DNA of 8,200 nucleotides from an uncultured Anaerolineaceae bacterium (lineage in GTDB: Bacteria; Chloroflexota; Anaerolineae; Anaerolineales; Anaerolineaceae), in contig CALCQT010000243.1 in the NCBI GenBank assembly GCA_937894825.1, positions 1 to 8,200 of the forward strand, read 5' to 3'. Positions within the stretch are counted from its first letter, which is position 1. Each line of letters begins with the position of its first letter. The notes under the pieces are model-generated. The model was not told the origin of the DNA, made no database searches, and saw only the letters and a list, made by a program, of their open reading frames with translations. Shown piece after piece: positions 1 through 6,054 of this stretch. The translations under genes and the position numbers were made by a program.

Positions 1-29
1 ACGGTTAATGTAAGGATTAATACTTTCAT
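1..29 (-). CDS. Start of a gene leaving the window to the left (5' fragment)
   Basis: On the minus strand an ATG at 29-27 opens a frame reading MKVLILTLT before the window ends. It is preceded by AGAAGG (43-38), 8 bases upstream, a good Shine-Dalgarno. An extended -10 promoter (TGC TATAAT, 112-104) lies further upstream in the same direction. The hydrophobic beta-strand start is typical of a Rossmann-like fold, such as a glycosyltransferase or nucleotide-binding protein. Nine residues cannot identify a family, so no function is assigned. The support is the combination of start codon, spacing, ribosome site and promoter. Confidence 0.45.
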
Positions 30-103
30 TTATCAGGCCTTCTACATAAAACGAATTGAGGAAATCTCTGTTTCTTTTTTCAGATTTTCGTCTTTTTTTT
101 CGC

Positions 104-112
104 ATTATAGCA
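104..112 (-). promoter_or_regulatory. Extended -10 promoter reading leftward
   Basis: The minus strand reads TGC followed by TATAAT (109-104), an extended -10 element with a perfect hexamer. No good -35 is visible at 16-18 bases, which is tolerated in extended -10 promoters. It would transcribe the gene starting at 29. The short palindrome CGATTATCG (117-125) sits just upstream, where a regulator could bind. Confidence 0.4.
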
Positions 113-142
113 TAACGATTATCGATTTTTGCATCTAGCTAA

Positions 143-159
143 GTCAACCAAAGGTTGAC
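143..159. repeat. Perfect inverted repeat 7-3-7, possible operator
   Basis: GTCAACC (143-149), AAA, GGTTGAC (153-159). The right arm overlaps the TTGACA hexamer at 155-160, so a dimeric protein bound here would cover a rightward -35 element. No regulator family is recognised from the sequence. Confidence 0.45.
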
Positions 160-183
160 AGTCAAACCATTGTTCGATAAAAC
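155..183 (+). promoter_or_regulatory. Possible rightward promoter
   Basis: A perfect -35 TTGACA (155-160) is followed by 17 bases and a weak -10 TAAAAC (178-183); GATAAA at 15 bases is an alternative. If used, transcription would begin near 190 and give the flavoprotein gene a leader of about 255 bases. The weak -10 keeps confidence low. Confidence 0.35.
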
Positions 184-212
184 ATTGTTTTCGAAATACG
201 CGGAGGAGATAA

Positions 213-233
213 ATCTATAATTAGCCTATAGAT
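213..233. repeat. Perfect inverted repeat 7-7-7
   Basis: ATCTATA (213-219) and TATAGAT (227-233) are exact reverse complements separated by 7 bases. The repeat lies directly after the orphan ribosome-site-like GGAGGA (202-207). It could be an operator or a weak RNA hairpin. Confidence 0.4.
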
Positions 234-343
234 CGGTTATTCGAAATTTATGAAATTCTGCCGAATTGAAACAAAAGAACCGCAGATAATTCTTTCAATA
301 TTTCGAAACATTACCTGCTGATTAATAATTTATTAGAAATCTT

Positions 344-361
344 CAAAATGCAGGCATTTTG
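344..361. repeat. Perfect inverted repeat 8-2-8, possible operator
   Basis: CAAAATGC (344-351) and GCATTTTG (354-361) are exact reverse complements around AG. It lies about 85 bases upstream of the flavoprotein start codon. Its near-continuous symmetry is more like a dimeric protein site than an RNA stem-loop. The regulator is unknown. Confidence 0.45.
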
Positions 362-405
362 TCACCACACTGAGTGCGAGCGTGATATATTAATGAAATA
401 AATTA

Positions 406-420
406 CATACGGAACGTATG
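406..420. repeat. Perfect inverted repeat 6-3-6 next to a ribosome site
   Basis: CATACG (406-411), GAA, CGTATG (415-420). It ends 9 bases before the AAGGAG ribosome site (430-435) of the flavoprotein gene. It may be an operator downstream of the promoter or a small hairpin in the leader RNA. Confidence 0.4.
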
Positions 421-444
421 AGAAATAATAAGGAGACTAAAAAA

Positions 445-1002
445 ATGGCAAAAATAGCTATTATTATCGGAAGCACCCGCCCCGGACGCAATGGGGAAAC
501 TGTAGCGAAGTGGGTTTATGAACAGGCAAAAAAACGCAGCGATGCTGAATTTGAGATCGTCGATATCGCGGATTATAACCTTCCGCTCCTGGACGAAGCA
601 GTTCCGCCCAGTGCTCACCAATATTCGCAAGCACACACACTGGCTTGGGCAAAGAAAATTGCTGAGTTTGACGGCTTTGTATTCGTAACACCCGAGTATA
701 ATCATTCCACTTCCGGCGCGTTGAAAAATGCGCTCGACTTCATCTATGCGGAATGGAACAACAAAGCCGCCGGTTTTGTCAGTTATGGAACCGCGGGCGG
801 CGCCAGAGCGGTTGAACAATTGCGCCAGATCATGGCTGAAATCCAGATTGCAGACGTCCGTGCACAGGTCATGTTCTCCCTTTTTACCGACTTCGTAAAC
901 TTCAGCGAATTCAAACCGGATCCGCGTCACGAGGCCGAAGTCACAACCATGCTCGATCAGTTGATCCCCTGGGCGAACGCGCTCAAAACCGTCCGCGCAT
1001 AA
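445..1002 (+). CDS. NAD(P)H-dependent FMN reductase family flavoprotein
   Basis: 185-residue cytoplasmic flavodoxin-like protein of the NADPH-dependent FMN reductase family. Members hold FMN and reduce flavins, quinones, chromate or azo compounds with NAD(P)H; the physiological substrate cannot be read here. The FMN phosphate loop GSTRPGR is at residues 9-15 right after the first beta strand. The second flavin loop PEYNHSTSGALKNALD is at 83-98, and the third, SYGTAGGARA, at 113-122. Length is normal for the family, with no signal peptide or membrane segment. The start at 445 is chosen because AAGGAG (430-435) lies 9 bases upstream; an in-frame ATG at 418 has no such site and falls inside an inverted repeat. 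The gene appears monocistronic, with a terminator 28 bases after its stop. Family assignment is firm, substrate unknown. Confidence 0.9.
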   Translation: MAKIAIIIGSTRPGRNGETVAKWVYEQAKKRSDAEFEIVDIADYNLPLLDEAVPPSAHQYSQAHTLAWAKKIAEFDGFVFVTPEYNHSTSGALKNALDFIYAEWNNKAAGFVSYGTAGGARAVEQLRQIMAEIQIADVRAQVMFSLFTDFVNFSEFKPDPRHEAEVTTMLDQLIPWANALKTVRA

Positions 1003-1030
1003 CAGCCTGATATTTTCTGGCAATCAAGAG

Positions 1031-1079
1031 GGAACCAAAATGCTTCCTGCCGACCGGTTGAAGCTTGGTTCCTTTTTTT
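1031..1079 (+). terminator. Intrinsic terminator after the flavoprotein gene
   Basis: GGAACCAA (1031-1038) pairs with TTGGTTCC (1065-1072). Inside it GCTTC (1042-1046) pairs with GAAGC (1060-1064), leaving a three-base bulge at 1039-1041. Seven T residues follow (1073-1079). This is a standard factor-independent terminator. Confidence 0.85.
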
Positions 1080-1090
1080 ATTCCGCACTT

Positions 1091-1107
1091 CTTGTTGTCG
1101 GAACAAG
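1091..1107. repeat. Short inverted repeat 6-5-6
   Basis: CTTGTT (1091-1096) and AACAAG (1102-1107) are exact reverse complements in the spacer between the flavoprotein terminator and the DUF4180 gene. No T-tract follows, so it is not a terminator. It may be an operator or chance. Confidence 0.25.
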
Positions 1108-1161
1108 CTGCTCATGGTAAATTTATTGCCAGACAGCTGATTCGCTAAAGCAGTCAAAACT

Positions 1162-1167
1162 TATGAT
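1162..1167 (+). promoter_or_regulatory. Candidate -10 element for the DUF4180 gene
   Basis: TATGAT (1162-1167) matches the -10 consensus at five of six positions. No convincing -35 lies 16-18 bases upstream (TTCGCT at 1141 is the nearest). Transcription would start near 1174, leaving a very short leader before the GGAG ribosome site (1178-1181). The upstream terminator implies this gene needs its own promoter, but this one is only tentative. Confidence 0.25.
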
Positions 1168-1190
1168 TTCTGTCAACGGAGAAAAAAGCC

Positions 1191-1553
1191 ATGAACTATC
1201 ATTTGCGCGAAAAAAACAATCAGAAATACCTCGTCATTCTTTCAGCGGGAAAACCGCTCGCTTCCGAACAGGACGCTCTGGACATTGTCGGCGCCTGTAT
1301 GGAATATGAGGTCAGTCAGGTCTTGATCCATGCCTCCGCGTTGGCGGATGATTTCTTTGATCTCAGTTCCCGTCTCGCAGGAAATATCCTGCTCAAGCTT
1401 GGGAATTACCGCGTGAAGACGGTTGTAGTCCTGGATGATGGCCAAAAACTGACGGAGAAATTCGAAGAGTTCATGGCTGAAACCAATCGCGGCACAAGTT
1501 TCGCTGTTTTTCGTGACAAGGAAGATGCCGAGAACTGGCTTCTCCGCCAGTAG
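1191..1553 (+). CDS. DUF4180 domain protein of unknown function
   Basis: 120-residue cytoplasmic protein that matches my memory of the DUF4180 family across nearly its full length. Features seen: an N-terminal MNYHLREKNNQKYLVIL strand region (1-17), EQDALDIVGACMEY (26-39), VLIHASALADDFFDLSSRLAG (44-64), LKLGNYRVKTVVVL (68-81), and a C-terminal segment (about 95-120) containing NRG and ending in ENWLLRQ. The alternating strand/helix pattern with a central conserved DDFFDL resembles STAS-like folds, but that is inference. No catalytic motif or membrane segment is evident. GGAG at 1178-1181 is 9 bases before the ATG. The gene is probably transcribed alone and converges on metE. Function cannot be assigned. 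Confidence 0.8.
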   Translation: MNYHLREKNNQKYLVILSAGKPLASEQDALDIVGACMEYEVSQVLIHASALADDFFDLSSRLAGNILLKLGNYRVKTVVVLDDGQKLTEKFEEFMAETNRGTSFAVFRDKEDAENWLLRQ

Positions 1554-1560
1554 CATAAAA

Positions 1561-1609
1561 AAAATAACGGAGTCCCCGTTCACTACCCAACCGGGGACTC
1601 CGTTATTTT
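1561..1609. terminator. Bidirectional intrinsic terminator between convergent genes
   Basis: An 18-bp perfect stem is formed by 1561-1578 and 1592-1609, with a 13-base loop. The core arms are GC-rich (CGGAGTCCCCG). The outer ends are A-rich on the left and T-rich on the right, giving a U-tract in both transcripts. It lies between the DUF4180 stop (1553) and the metE stop (1627) and should terminate both. Confidence 0.9.
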
Positions 1610-1626
1610 TAAACTCTCGCGCCGGT

Positions 1627-3906
1627 TCAGAGCGTACTGCGAACGCCTCTGGCAGCCTTGACCAGGTTTTTCAGGCTGGCAATCGTCTCCGGCTCGCCGC
1701 GCGTCTTCAACCCACAGTCCGGATTGACCCACAGTTTTTCAACCGCAATCTCTTCTTTGATCGCCACAATTGCCGCGGTAATCTCTTCCTCGCTCGGCAC
1801 CCGCGGCGAGTGGATGTCATAGACGCCGGGGCCGACCTCCGTTTTGAACTTAGCCCGCACCAGTGCATCCACAATCGCGTGATGGGAGCGGGCGGCTTCA
1901 AATGAGATTACGTCCGCATCCATGTTATCGATATCCTGAACAATATCCTCAAATTCGCTGTAGCACATATGCGTATGGATCTGCGTTTCCGGTTTGACCG
2001 ACGAATGTACCAGCCGGAAAGCGGGAATGGCCCAATCCAGATAATCACTGCGCCAGTCCGCCCGCCGCAGCGGCAGTTTCTCCTTCAACGCGGCCTCATC
2101 GATCTGGACGATCCGGATGCCGTTCGCCTCCAGATCGGCGACTTCTTCCTTCAGCGCCAACGCGATCTGAAACGCAATGATCCGGTTCGGGATGTCCTCA
2201 CGCGGGAAGGACCAGTTCAGGATCGTCACCGGCCCGGTCAGCATCCCTTTGACCGGTTTTTCCGTCTGTTGCTGTGCATGAACGATATATTCAACCGTGA
2301 ACGGCTTGCCGCGGCTCACATCGCCCCGGATGATCGGCGGCTTCACACAGCGCGTCCCGTAAGAGAGTACCCAGCCGTTTTGCGTAAATAAAAACCCGTT
2401 CAGGTTCTCACCGAAATATTCCACCATATCGTTGCGCTCGAATTCGCCATGCACCAGCACATCCAGCCCAATTTCTTCCTGCAGCGCCACACAATCGGCA
2501 ATCTTCTGTTTCACAGCCGTTTTGTATTCTTCCGCTGTAATTTCGTTTTTCCGTAATTTAGACCGCAGCGCTTTAACCGCAGCGGTCTGCGGGAAAGAAC
2601 CAATCGTTGTGGTCGGCAACAGAGGCAGCCCCAGGGCACGCTTTTGGATTTTCTCCCGTTCGGCGAAGACAGGCAATCGGATGAAATCATCGTTGCGCAA
2701 AGCGGAAATTTTATCCCCGACGGTATTATCCCGATGGGAGCTCCTTGATTGGATCAGCGCCGCATTCTCTTTATAAAGCGGATTTTCTGTATAGTTCGGA
2801 TCCTCGAATAAGGTTTTCAGATCGTTCAACTCAAGCAATTTTTCTTCCGCAAAAGCAAAATGTTTTTTATCTTCTTCCGGAAGCGCTGTCTCCGCCGCAA
2901 CAGTGTACGGCACCAGCAGCAATGAGCTGGACGTGCCGATGACGATCCGTTCCTGCGGGATCGATTGTTCCAATTCTTTCAACAGTGTCAGCGTTTTGCC
3001 ATAATCGTTCCGCCAGATGTTCTTTCCGTTCACAACGCCGGCAAAAAGCAGCGTACCCTGCGGAAACCCTTTCTCCAAAACCAGATCCTTGCTCTGTTTG
3101 CCTTCCACCAAATCCAGTCCGATGCCGTCAAAGCCAAGACCGGTCACCTGGGCGTAAACATCACGGATATCGCCAAAATAGGTTTGCAGCAGCAGTTTGA
3201 GACCGCCCTTCCCTGCCAGAAGTTCGCGATAAATAGAAATAAACAGTGCAATTTCATCCGCGGAAAGATCCGTGACCAGCGCCGGTTCATCCAATTGAAG
3301 CCAATCGGTTCCCAGCACCGTAAAACGTTCAAAAATTTGCCGGTAAACCGCGACGACCGCGGCGGTATAGTCTTCACGCCGCTTTTTGCCCTTCAATTCC
3401 GCCAGTGTCAGGAATGTGAACGGGCCGATCAGGACCGGCCGGGTCCGCACGCCCAGCGCCATTGCTTCAGAATATTGATCAAAAGGGACGCTGCCGTTCA
3501 GCCGGATTTCCGTCTCGTCATCCAGCACCGGCACCAGATAATGATAATTGGTGTTGAACCATTTGCGCAGCGACAGCGCCTTCACATCGCCTTTCGGGCC
3601 CTGATAGCCTCGAGCCAGCGCAAAATAGGTATCCAGGTCGCTAAGCCTCAAATCGCGATAAACTTTCGGAACGGCGTTCAGCAGGAACGCAGTATCCAGC
3701 ACACCATCATAAAATGAAAAATCATTAGACGGGATAAAATCGACCCCGCGCTGTTGCTGAAGCAGCCATTGTTTGCTGCGCAATTCGGCCGCATTGGCCT
3801 GTAAGACATCGGCGGAGATCTTCCCTTTGAAATAATCTTCCGTCCAGAATTTTAATTCTCGTTGGCTGCCCACTCGAGGGTAGCCGATAACTGCCGTTTT
3901 TGACAT
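1627..3906 (-). CDS. metE: Cobalamin-independent methionine synthase MetE
   Basis: 759 residues, the usual full length of 5-methyltetrahydropteroyltriglutamate-homocysteine methyltransferase. It transfers the methyl group of methyl-tetrahydrofolate to homocysteine, the last step of methionine synthesis, in the cytoplasm without B12. The N-terminal barrel starts with [14 protein letters not shown] (7-20). The C-terminal catalytic barrel starts near [11 protein letters not shown] (431-441). The zinc ligands expected from E. coli MetE are all present: H646 and C648 in [10 protein letters not shown]670 in ISFEAARS, and C731 in [20 protein letters not shown] (488-498) and QIDEAAL (601-607) are also family signatures. 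The ATG at 3906-3904 follows AAGGAGG (3920-3914). No frameshift is seen. Expression is controlled by the T-box leader directly upstream. Confidence 0.97.
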   Translation of the reverse strand: MSKTAVIGYPRVGSQRELKFWTEDYFKGKISADVLQANAAELRSKQWLLQQQRGVDFIPSNDFSFYDGVLDTAFLLNAVPKVYRDLRLSDLDTYFALARGYQGPKGDVKALSLRKWFNTNYHYLVPVLDDETEIRLNGSVPFDQYSEAMALGVRTRPVLIGPFTFLTLAELKGKKRREDYTAAVVAVYRQIFERFTVLGTDWLQLDEPALVTDLSADEIALFISIYRELLAGKGGLKLLLQTYFGDIRDVYAQVTGLGFDGIGLDLVEGKQSKDLVLEKGFPQGTLLFAGVVNGKNIWRNDYGKTLTLLKELEQSIPQERIVIGTSSSLLLVPYTVAAETALPEEDKKHFAFAEEKLLELNDLKTLFEDPNYTENPLYKENAALIQSRSSHRDNTVGDKISALRNDDFIRLPVFAEREKIQKRALGLPLLPTTTIGSFPQTAAVKALRSKLRKNEITAEEYKTAVKQKIADCVALQEEIGLDVLVHGEFERNDMVEYFGENLNGFLFTQNGWVLSYGTRCVKPPIIRGDVSRGKPFTVEYIVHAQQQTEKPVKGMLTGPVTILNWSFPREDIPNRIIAFQIALALKEEVADLEANGIRIVQIDEAALKEKLPLRRADWRSDYLDWAIPAFRLVHSSVKPETQIHTHMCYSEFEDIVQDIDNMDADVISFEAARSHHAIVDALVRAKFKTEVGPGVYDIHSPRVPSEEEITAAIVAIKEEIAVEKLWVNPDCGLKTRGEPETIASLKNLVKAARGVRSTL

Positions 3907-3925
3907 GAGATTGCCTCCTTAAAAT

Positions 3926-3954
3926 AAAAACGCCTTCCTGAAATCAGGAAGACG
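3926..3954 (-). terminator. T-box attenuator terminator of metE
   Basis: On the minus strand CTTCCTG (3951-3945) pairs with CAGGAAG (3940-3934), extended by three outer pairs (3954-3952 with 3933-3931, one of them a wobble). TTTTT (3930-3926) then ATTTT follow. The 5' arm CTTCC is also complementary to GGAAG (3979-3975) of the antiterminator, so the two folds exclude each other. It ends a few bases before the metE ribosome site. Confidence 0.85.
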
Positions 3955-4227
3955 AGCGAAACCCCGTGGTACCACTTCCGTTTATCCAAACCTCGCGGCC
4001 CGGACCTCAAAAAGTACGTCCATCAAACCCGACGGATAATACTTCGCTTCAATAACGGGAATTCCCGTCGCAGCCTAAAGCCATCGCTGGATCTCAGTGC
4101 GCCACTCCGGAGCCATTTTCGTCATTCATTCCGTTCGCTTCCTCTCAGCGCGGTCAACCGCAGAAGCTTCTCTGGATAACATCCCGAATGAGTACTCTTT
4201 CCTTCACAGTGTTTCGGTTATTAATTT
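3926..4227 (-). promoter_or_regulatory. Methionine-specific T-box leader (tRNA-Met sensor) of metE
   Basis: About 300 bases of leader RNA fold as a T-box riboswitch, which binds uncharged tRNA and permits read-through. Stem I can be read on the minus strand. Base helix CACT (4211-4208) pairs with AGTG (4106-4103), then GGA (4202-4200) with TCC (4111-4109). The AGTA specifier-loop motif (4196-4193) faces GAA (4120-4118). Upper helix TCATTC (4191-4186) pairs with GAATGA (4127-4122). The codon after GAA-A is ATG (4116-4114) followed by a purine, so the specifier reads methionine. AGAGA (4173-4169) and TGAGAG (about 4148-4143) match the distal stem I motifs. The T-box proper is AAGTGGTACCACGG (3977-3964). 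Its TGGT bulge (3974-3971) fits a tRNA ending in ACCA, as tRNA-Met does. The fold was done by eye; the class and the Met specificity agree with the downstream gene. Confidence 0.92.
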
Positions 4228-4233
4228 AGTTTA

Positions 4234-4262
4234 TTTATAATAATTAAAGTGCTAATTGTCAA
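4234..4262 (-). promoter_or_regulatory. Promoter of the T-box-metE transcript
   Basis: On the minus strand a perfect -35 TTGACA (4262-4257), a 17-base spacer and -10 TATAAA (4239-4234) form a near-consensus housekeeping promoter. Transcription should start near 4227, about 16 bases before stem I of the T-box. Such a strong constitutive promoter suits attenuation control. Confidence 0.85.
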
Positions 4263-4274
4263 TGTGCGTTTTGC

Positions 4275-4302
4275 AAAATAGGGATACTCCTGTTCGCATC
4301 CC
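4275..4302 (-). terminator. Possible terminator of the perR-ahpC-reductase operon
   Basis: On the minus strand GGGATGC (4302-4296) pairs with GTATCCC (4287-4281), with one wobble pair and an 8-base loop, and is followed by TATTTT (4280-4275). It lies about 107 bases past the reductase stop and just before the metE promoter, where a transcription barrier would be expected. The U-tract is short. Confidence 0.5.
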
Positions 4303-4328
4303 GAATCGCTGTCCTGCCGGATCCGCTT

Positions 4329-4382
4329 GCTGTCAGGAAGGGTGGCTCCCTTCCAACCGAGGAGCGCCCTCCTTCCCGCAGC
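4329..4382. repeat. Long imperfect intergenic hairpin without a U-tract
   Basis: GCTGTCAGGAAGG (4329-4341) and CCTTCCCGCAGC (4371-4382) form a 12-bp stem with one bulge and one wobble pair. GGCTCC (4344-4349) and GGAGCGCC (4361-4368) add inner pairs. Neither strand carries a T-tract after it. It starts 27 bases past the reductase stop in the operon's direction, so it may be a 3'-end stabilising or processing hairpin, or a copy of a dispersed repeat. Confidence 0.5.
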
Positions 4383-4408
4383 AGTCATACGATGTTTATT
4401 TGTAAAAC

Positions 4409-6052
4409 TTAAGCTTCGATCCGTGCAAATCTCACCAGTTCATCCAGCGTTTTCTTCCCGAAATGAACGTCCTGATCGTTGACAATGATCGCCGGTACGC
4501 TCATGATCGCGTATTTCGATTTGAATTCAGGGAATTTCGCCACGTCGATGATTTCCGCTTCCACGTTCGGATTGTTCACCGCCATCAACTGCGTCGCGGC
4601 GACTACATCCGGGCACATCGTGCAGGACAGGGAGACGCCGATCTTGAAGTTGACCGGTTTATCCACGGAACGGATGGTATCCAGTGTAGATTGTTCCAAT
4701 TTCTGGCCGGGTCCGGCCGTGTTGTACAAGGCGATGACAAAAGAATTGATCTCATGCCCGCCCGGAACACCGTGATATTGGATGCCGGTATAATTTCCGT
4801 CCGCGTCCACAATGGCGACAGTCGGATAAATGGCCGGATTGATCCGGTGGACAAGATCGGAGCCATTATCCGGAGCCAGGTAGCGAACCTGGATCTTGTC
4901 CGAAAGCGCGGCGAATTCTTCGAGGAACGTCTTCATCTCCCGGCTGACGTCCTGATCCGGGTCCAAAATCGCTGCCAGCTGGACCGGCCGTTCAAACCGT
5001 TCCAGGATCGGTCCGAGTTGGGTTTTGAAGTCGTCATCCAGGAAGGATTCATCGGAGGCTTCCCCGGCATTTTCATGGCCTTCCGCTTCGATGGTCAGAC
5101 CGAGACGCGTTTTTGTTTCCTTGATGTATTTTTCGGCTTCCGTAGCGGCGATCCCGCCATCGGAAACCGAGGTCACCAACTGGCGCAGCTTCTTAAAGCG
5201 GATGTCCCCTGCGGCATAAACGCCGGGCACATTGGTCTGCATATCCGCGTCGGTCGGGATATAACCGCCCCGATCCAGGTCCACCTGCCCGCGGAAAGGT
5301 TCGCTTTCCGGCTGGTATCCGACAAACACAAAGACACCAAAAGAAGCATCCGGCGCAGTCACCTCATGGCGGGTAATTTCGCCGGTTTGGTTGTTCTTAA
5401 AAACGGCGTATTTCAGCACCTGGTCACCGCCCACTTCCATCAATTCGGTGTTAAAACGAACTTCGATTTTCGGGTGCGCCAGAACTTCCTCAGCGATTGC
5501 CTGTGAACAGGTGAACTCCGGTTCCCGGGCAATCACGGTGACTTTCCGCGCGTAACGGGTCAGGAAAATCGCTTCCTCAGCGGCAGCGAACCCGGCCCCG
5601 ATCACAAACACATCCATGCCGGAGAAAAACTCGCCGTCACAGGTAGCGCAGTAGCCGATCCCGCGTCCGCGGTATTCGTTTTCACCCACAAACCCCAGTG
5701 AGCGAGGGCGGGCGCCGGTGGCCACAATGACACCGACCGACTCAAAATTTCCGGCCGTCGTGGTGACTTTCTTGATATCGCCGGAAAAATCCACCCCGGA
5801 AACTTCCGCTTCCAGATATTCCGCGCCAAAGTTCTGGGCCTGTTTTTTCATCGTTTTGCCCAGTTCGTCGCCGGAGATATTCAAAATGCCGGGATAGTTG
5901 GCCACTTCCGCAGTGATTGAGATCTGACCACCCGGTTTTTCCTTCCCGATGATCAGTGTCTTCAGTCTGGCGCGGCCGGCATAAATCCCGGCCGTCAACC
6001 CTGCGCCGCCCGAACCGATAATAATCAGATCGTAAAGATTCGCGTTGGCCAC
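4409..6052 (-). CDS. AhpF-like flavoprotein reductase: thioredoxin-reductase module plus C-terminal AhpF-NTD-like module
   Basis: 547-residue cytoplasmic FAD enzyme, probably the electron donor for the adjacent AhpC. Residues 1-310 form a thioredoxin-reductase module. It has FAD loop GSGGAG (13-18), ATGARP (111-116), redox pair CATC (C135, C138) then DG, pyridine-nucleotide loop GAGFAAAEEA (152-161) and AAGDIR (280-285). After an acidic linker (about 320-342) come two thioredoxin-like folds. The first (about 345-450) lacks a CxxC. The second (about 465-547) has CTMC (C477, C480) and the cis-proline SVPA (518-521). Classical AhpF has these modules in reverse order. The arrangement fits the family TIGRFAMs calls AhpF_homolog (TIGR03143, from memory), described next to ahpC. 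The start is GTG, 2 bases after the ahpC stop, with AGGA 11 bases upstream, implying translational coupling. NADH versus NADPH use is unclear. Confidence 0.9.
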   Translation of the reverse strand: MANANLYDLIIIGSGGAGLTAGIYAGRARLKTLIIGKEKPGGQISITAEVANYPGILNISGDELGKTMKKQAQNFGAEYLEAEVSGVDFSGDIKKVTTTAGNFESVGVIVATGARPRSLGFVGENEYRGRGIGYCATCDGEFFSGMDVFVIGAGFAAAEEAIFLTRYARKVTVIAREPEFTCSQAIAEEVLAHPKIEVRFNTELMEVGGDQVLKYAVFKNNQTGEITRHEVTAPDASFGVFVFVGYQPESEPFRGQVDLDRGGYIPTDADMQTNVPGVYAAGDIRFKKLRQLVTSVSDGGIAATEAEKYIKETKTRLGLTIEAEGHENAGEASDESFLDDDFKTQLGPILERFERPVQLAAILDPDQDVSREMKTFLEEFAALSDKIQVRYLAPDNGSDLVHRINPAIYPTVAIVDADGNYTGIQYHGVPGGHEINSFVIALYNTAGPGQKLEQSTLDTIRSVDKPVNFKIGVSLSCTMCPDVVAATQLMAVNNPNVEAEIIDVAKFPEFKSKYAIMSVPAIIVNDQDVHFGKKTLDELVRFARIEA

Positions 6053-6054
6053 GT

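Larger units (their letters stand above)
30..444. other. Divergent AT-rich intergenic region with many inverted repeats
   Basis: There is no coding gene in these 415 bases. The region separates a probable leftward gene from the rightward flavoprotein gene. It contains a leftward extended -10 promoter, a possible rightward promoter at 155-183, T-rich tracts at 70-100, and perfect inverted repeats at 143-159, 213-233, 344-361 and 406-420. TTCGAA occurs three times (190, 240, 302). A strong Shine-Dalgarno-like GGAGGA at 202-207 has no start codon in range. Confidence 0.6.

Noticed and set aside
117..125. CGATTATCG as a Fur box
   Set aside because: It is a 4-1-4 palindrome only. It does not extend to the 15-19 base symmetry of Fur-type sites, so it is kept only as context for the leftward promoter.
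250..321. 23-codon ORF starting at 250 in the left spacer
   Set aside because: The nearest ribosome-like site is more than 40 bases upstream. The length and composition are what chance gives.
418..444. Alternative start of the flavoprotein gene at the ATG at 418
   Set aside because: There is no ribosome site before it and it lies inside the 406-420 repeat. The ATG at 445 has AAGGAG correctly spaced, and the first beta strand starts right after it.
403..1023. 206-codon open frame on the minus strand opposite the flavoprotein gene
   Set aside because: It is antisense to a gene with complete FMN-binding motifs. It lacks a ribosome site and extends into the leader only by chance.
2965..3717. 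250-codon open frame on the plus strand opposite metE
   Set aside because: It is antisense to the N-terminal half of an intact metE, low in complexity and Q/R/F-rich, with no recognisable fold or start signals.
4463..5506. 347-codon open frame on the plus strand opposite the AhpF-like reductase
   Set aside because: It is the antisense shadow of a clear, full-length flavoprotein gene. The translation is rich in H, R, D and F with no domain pattern, and it has no ribosome site or promoter.
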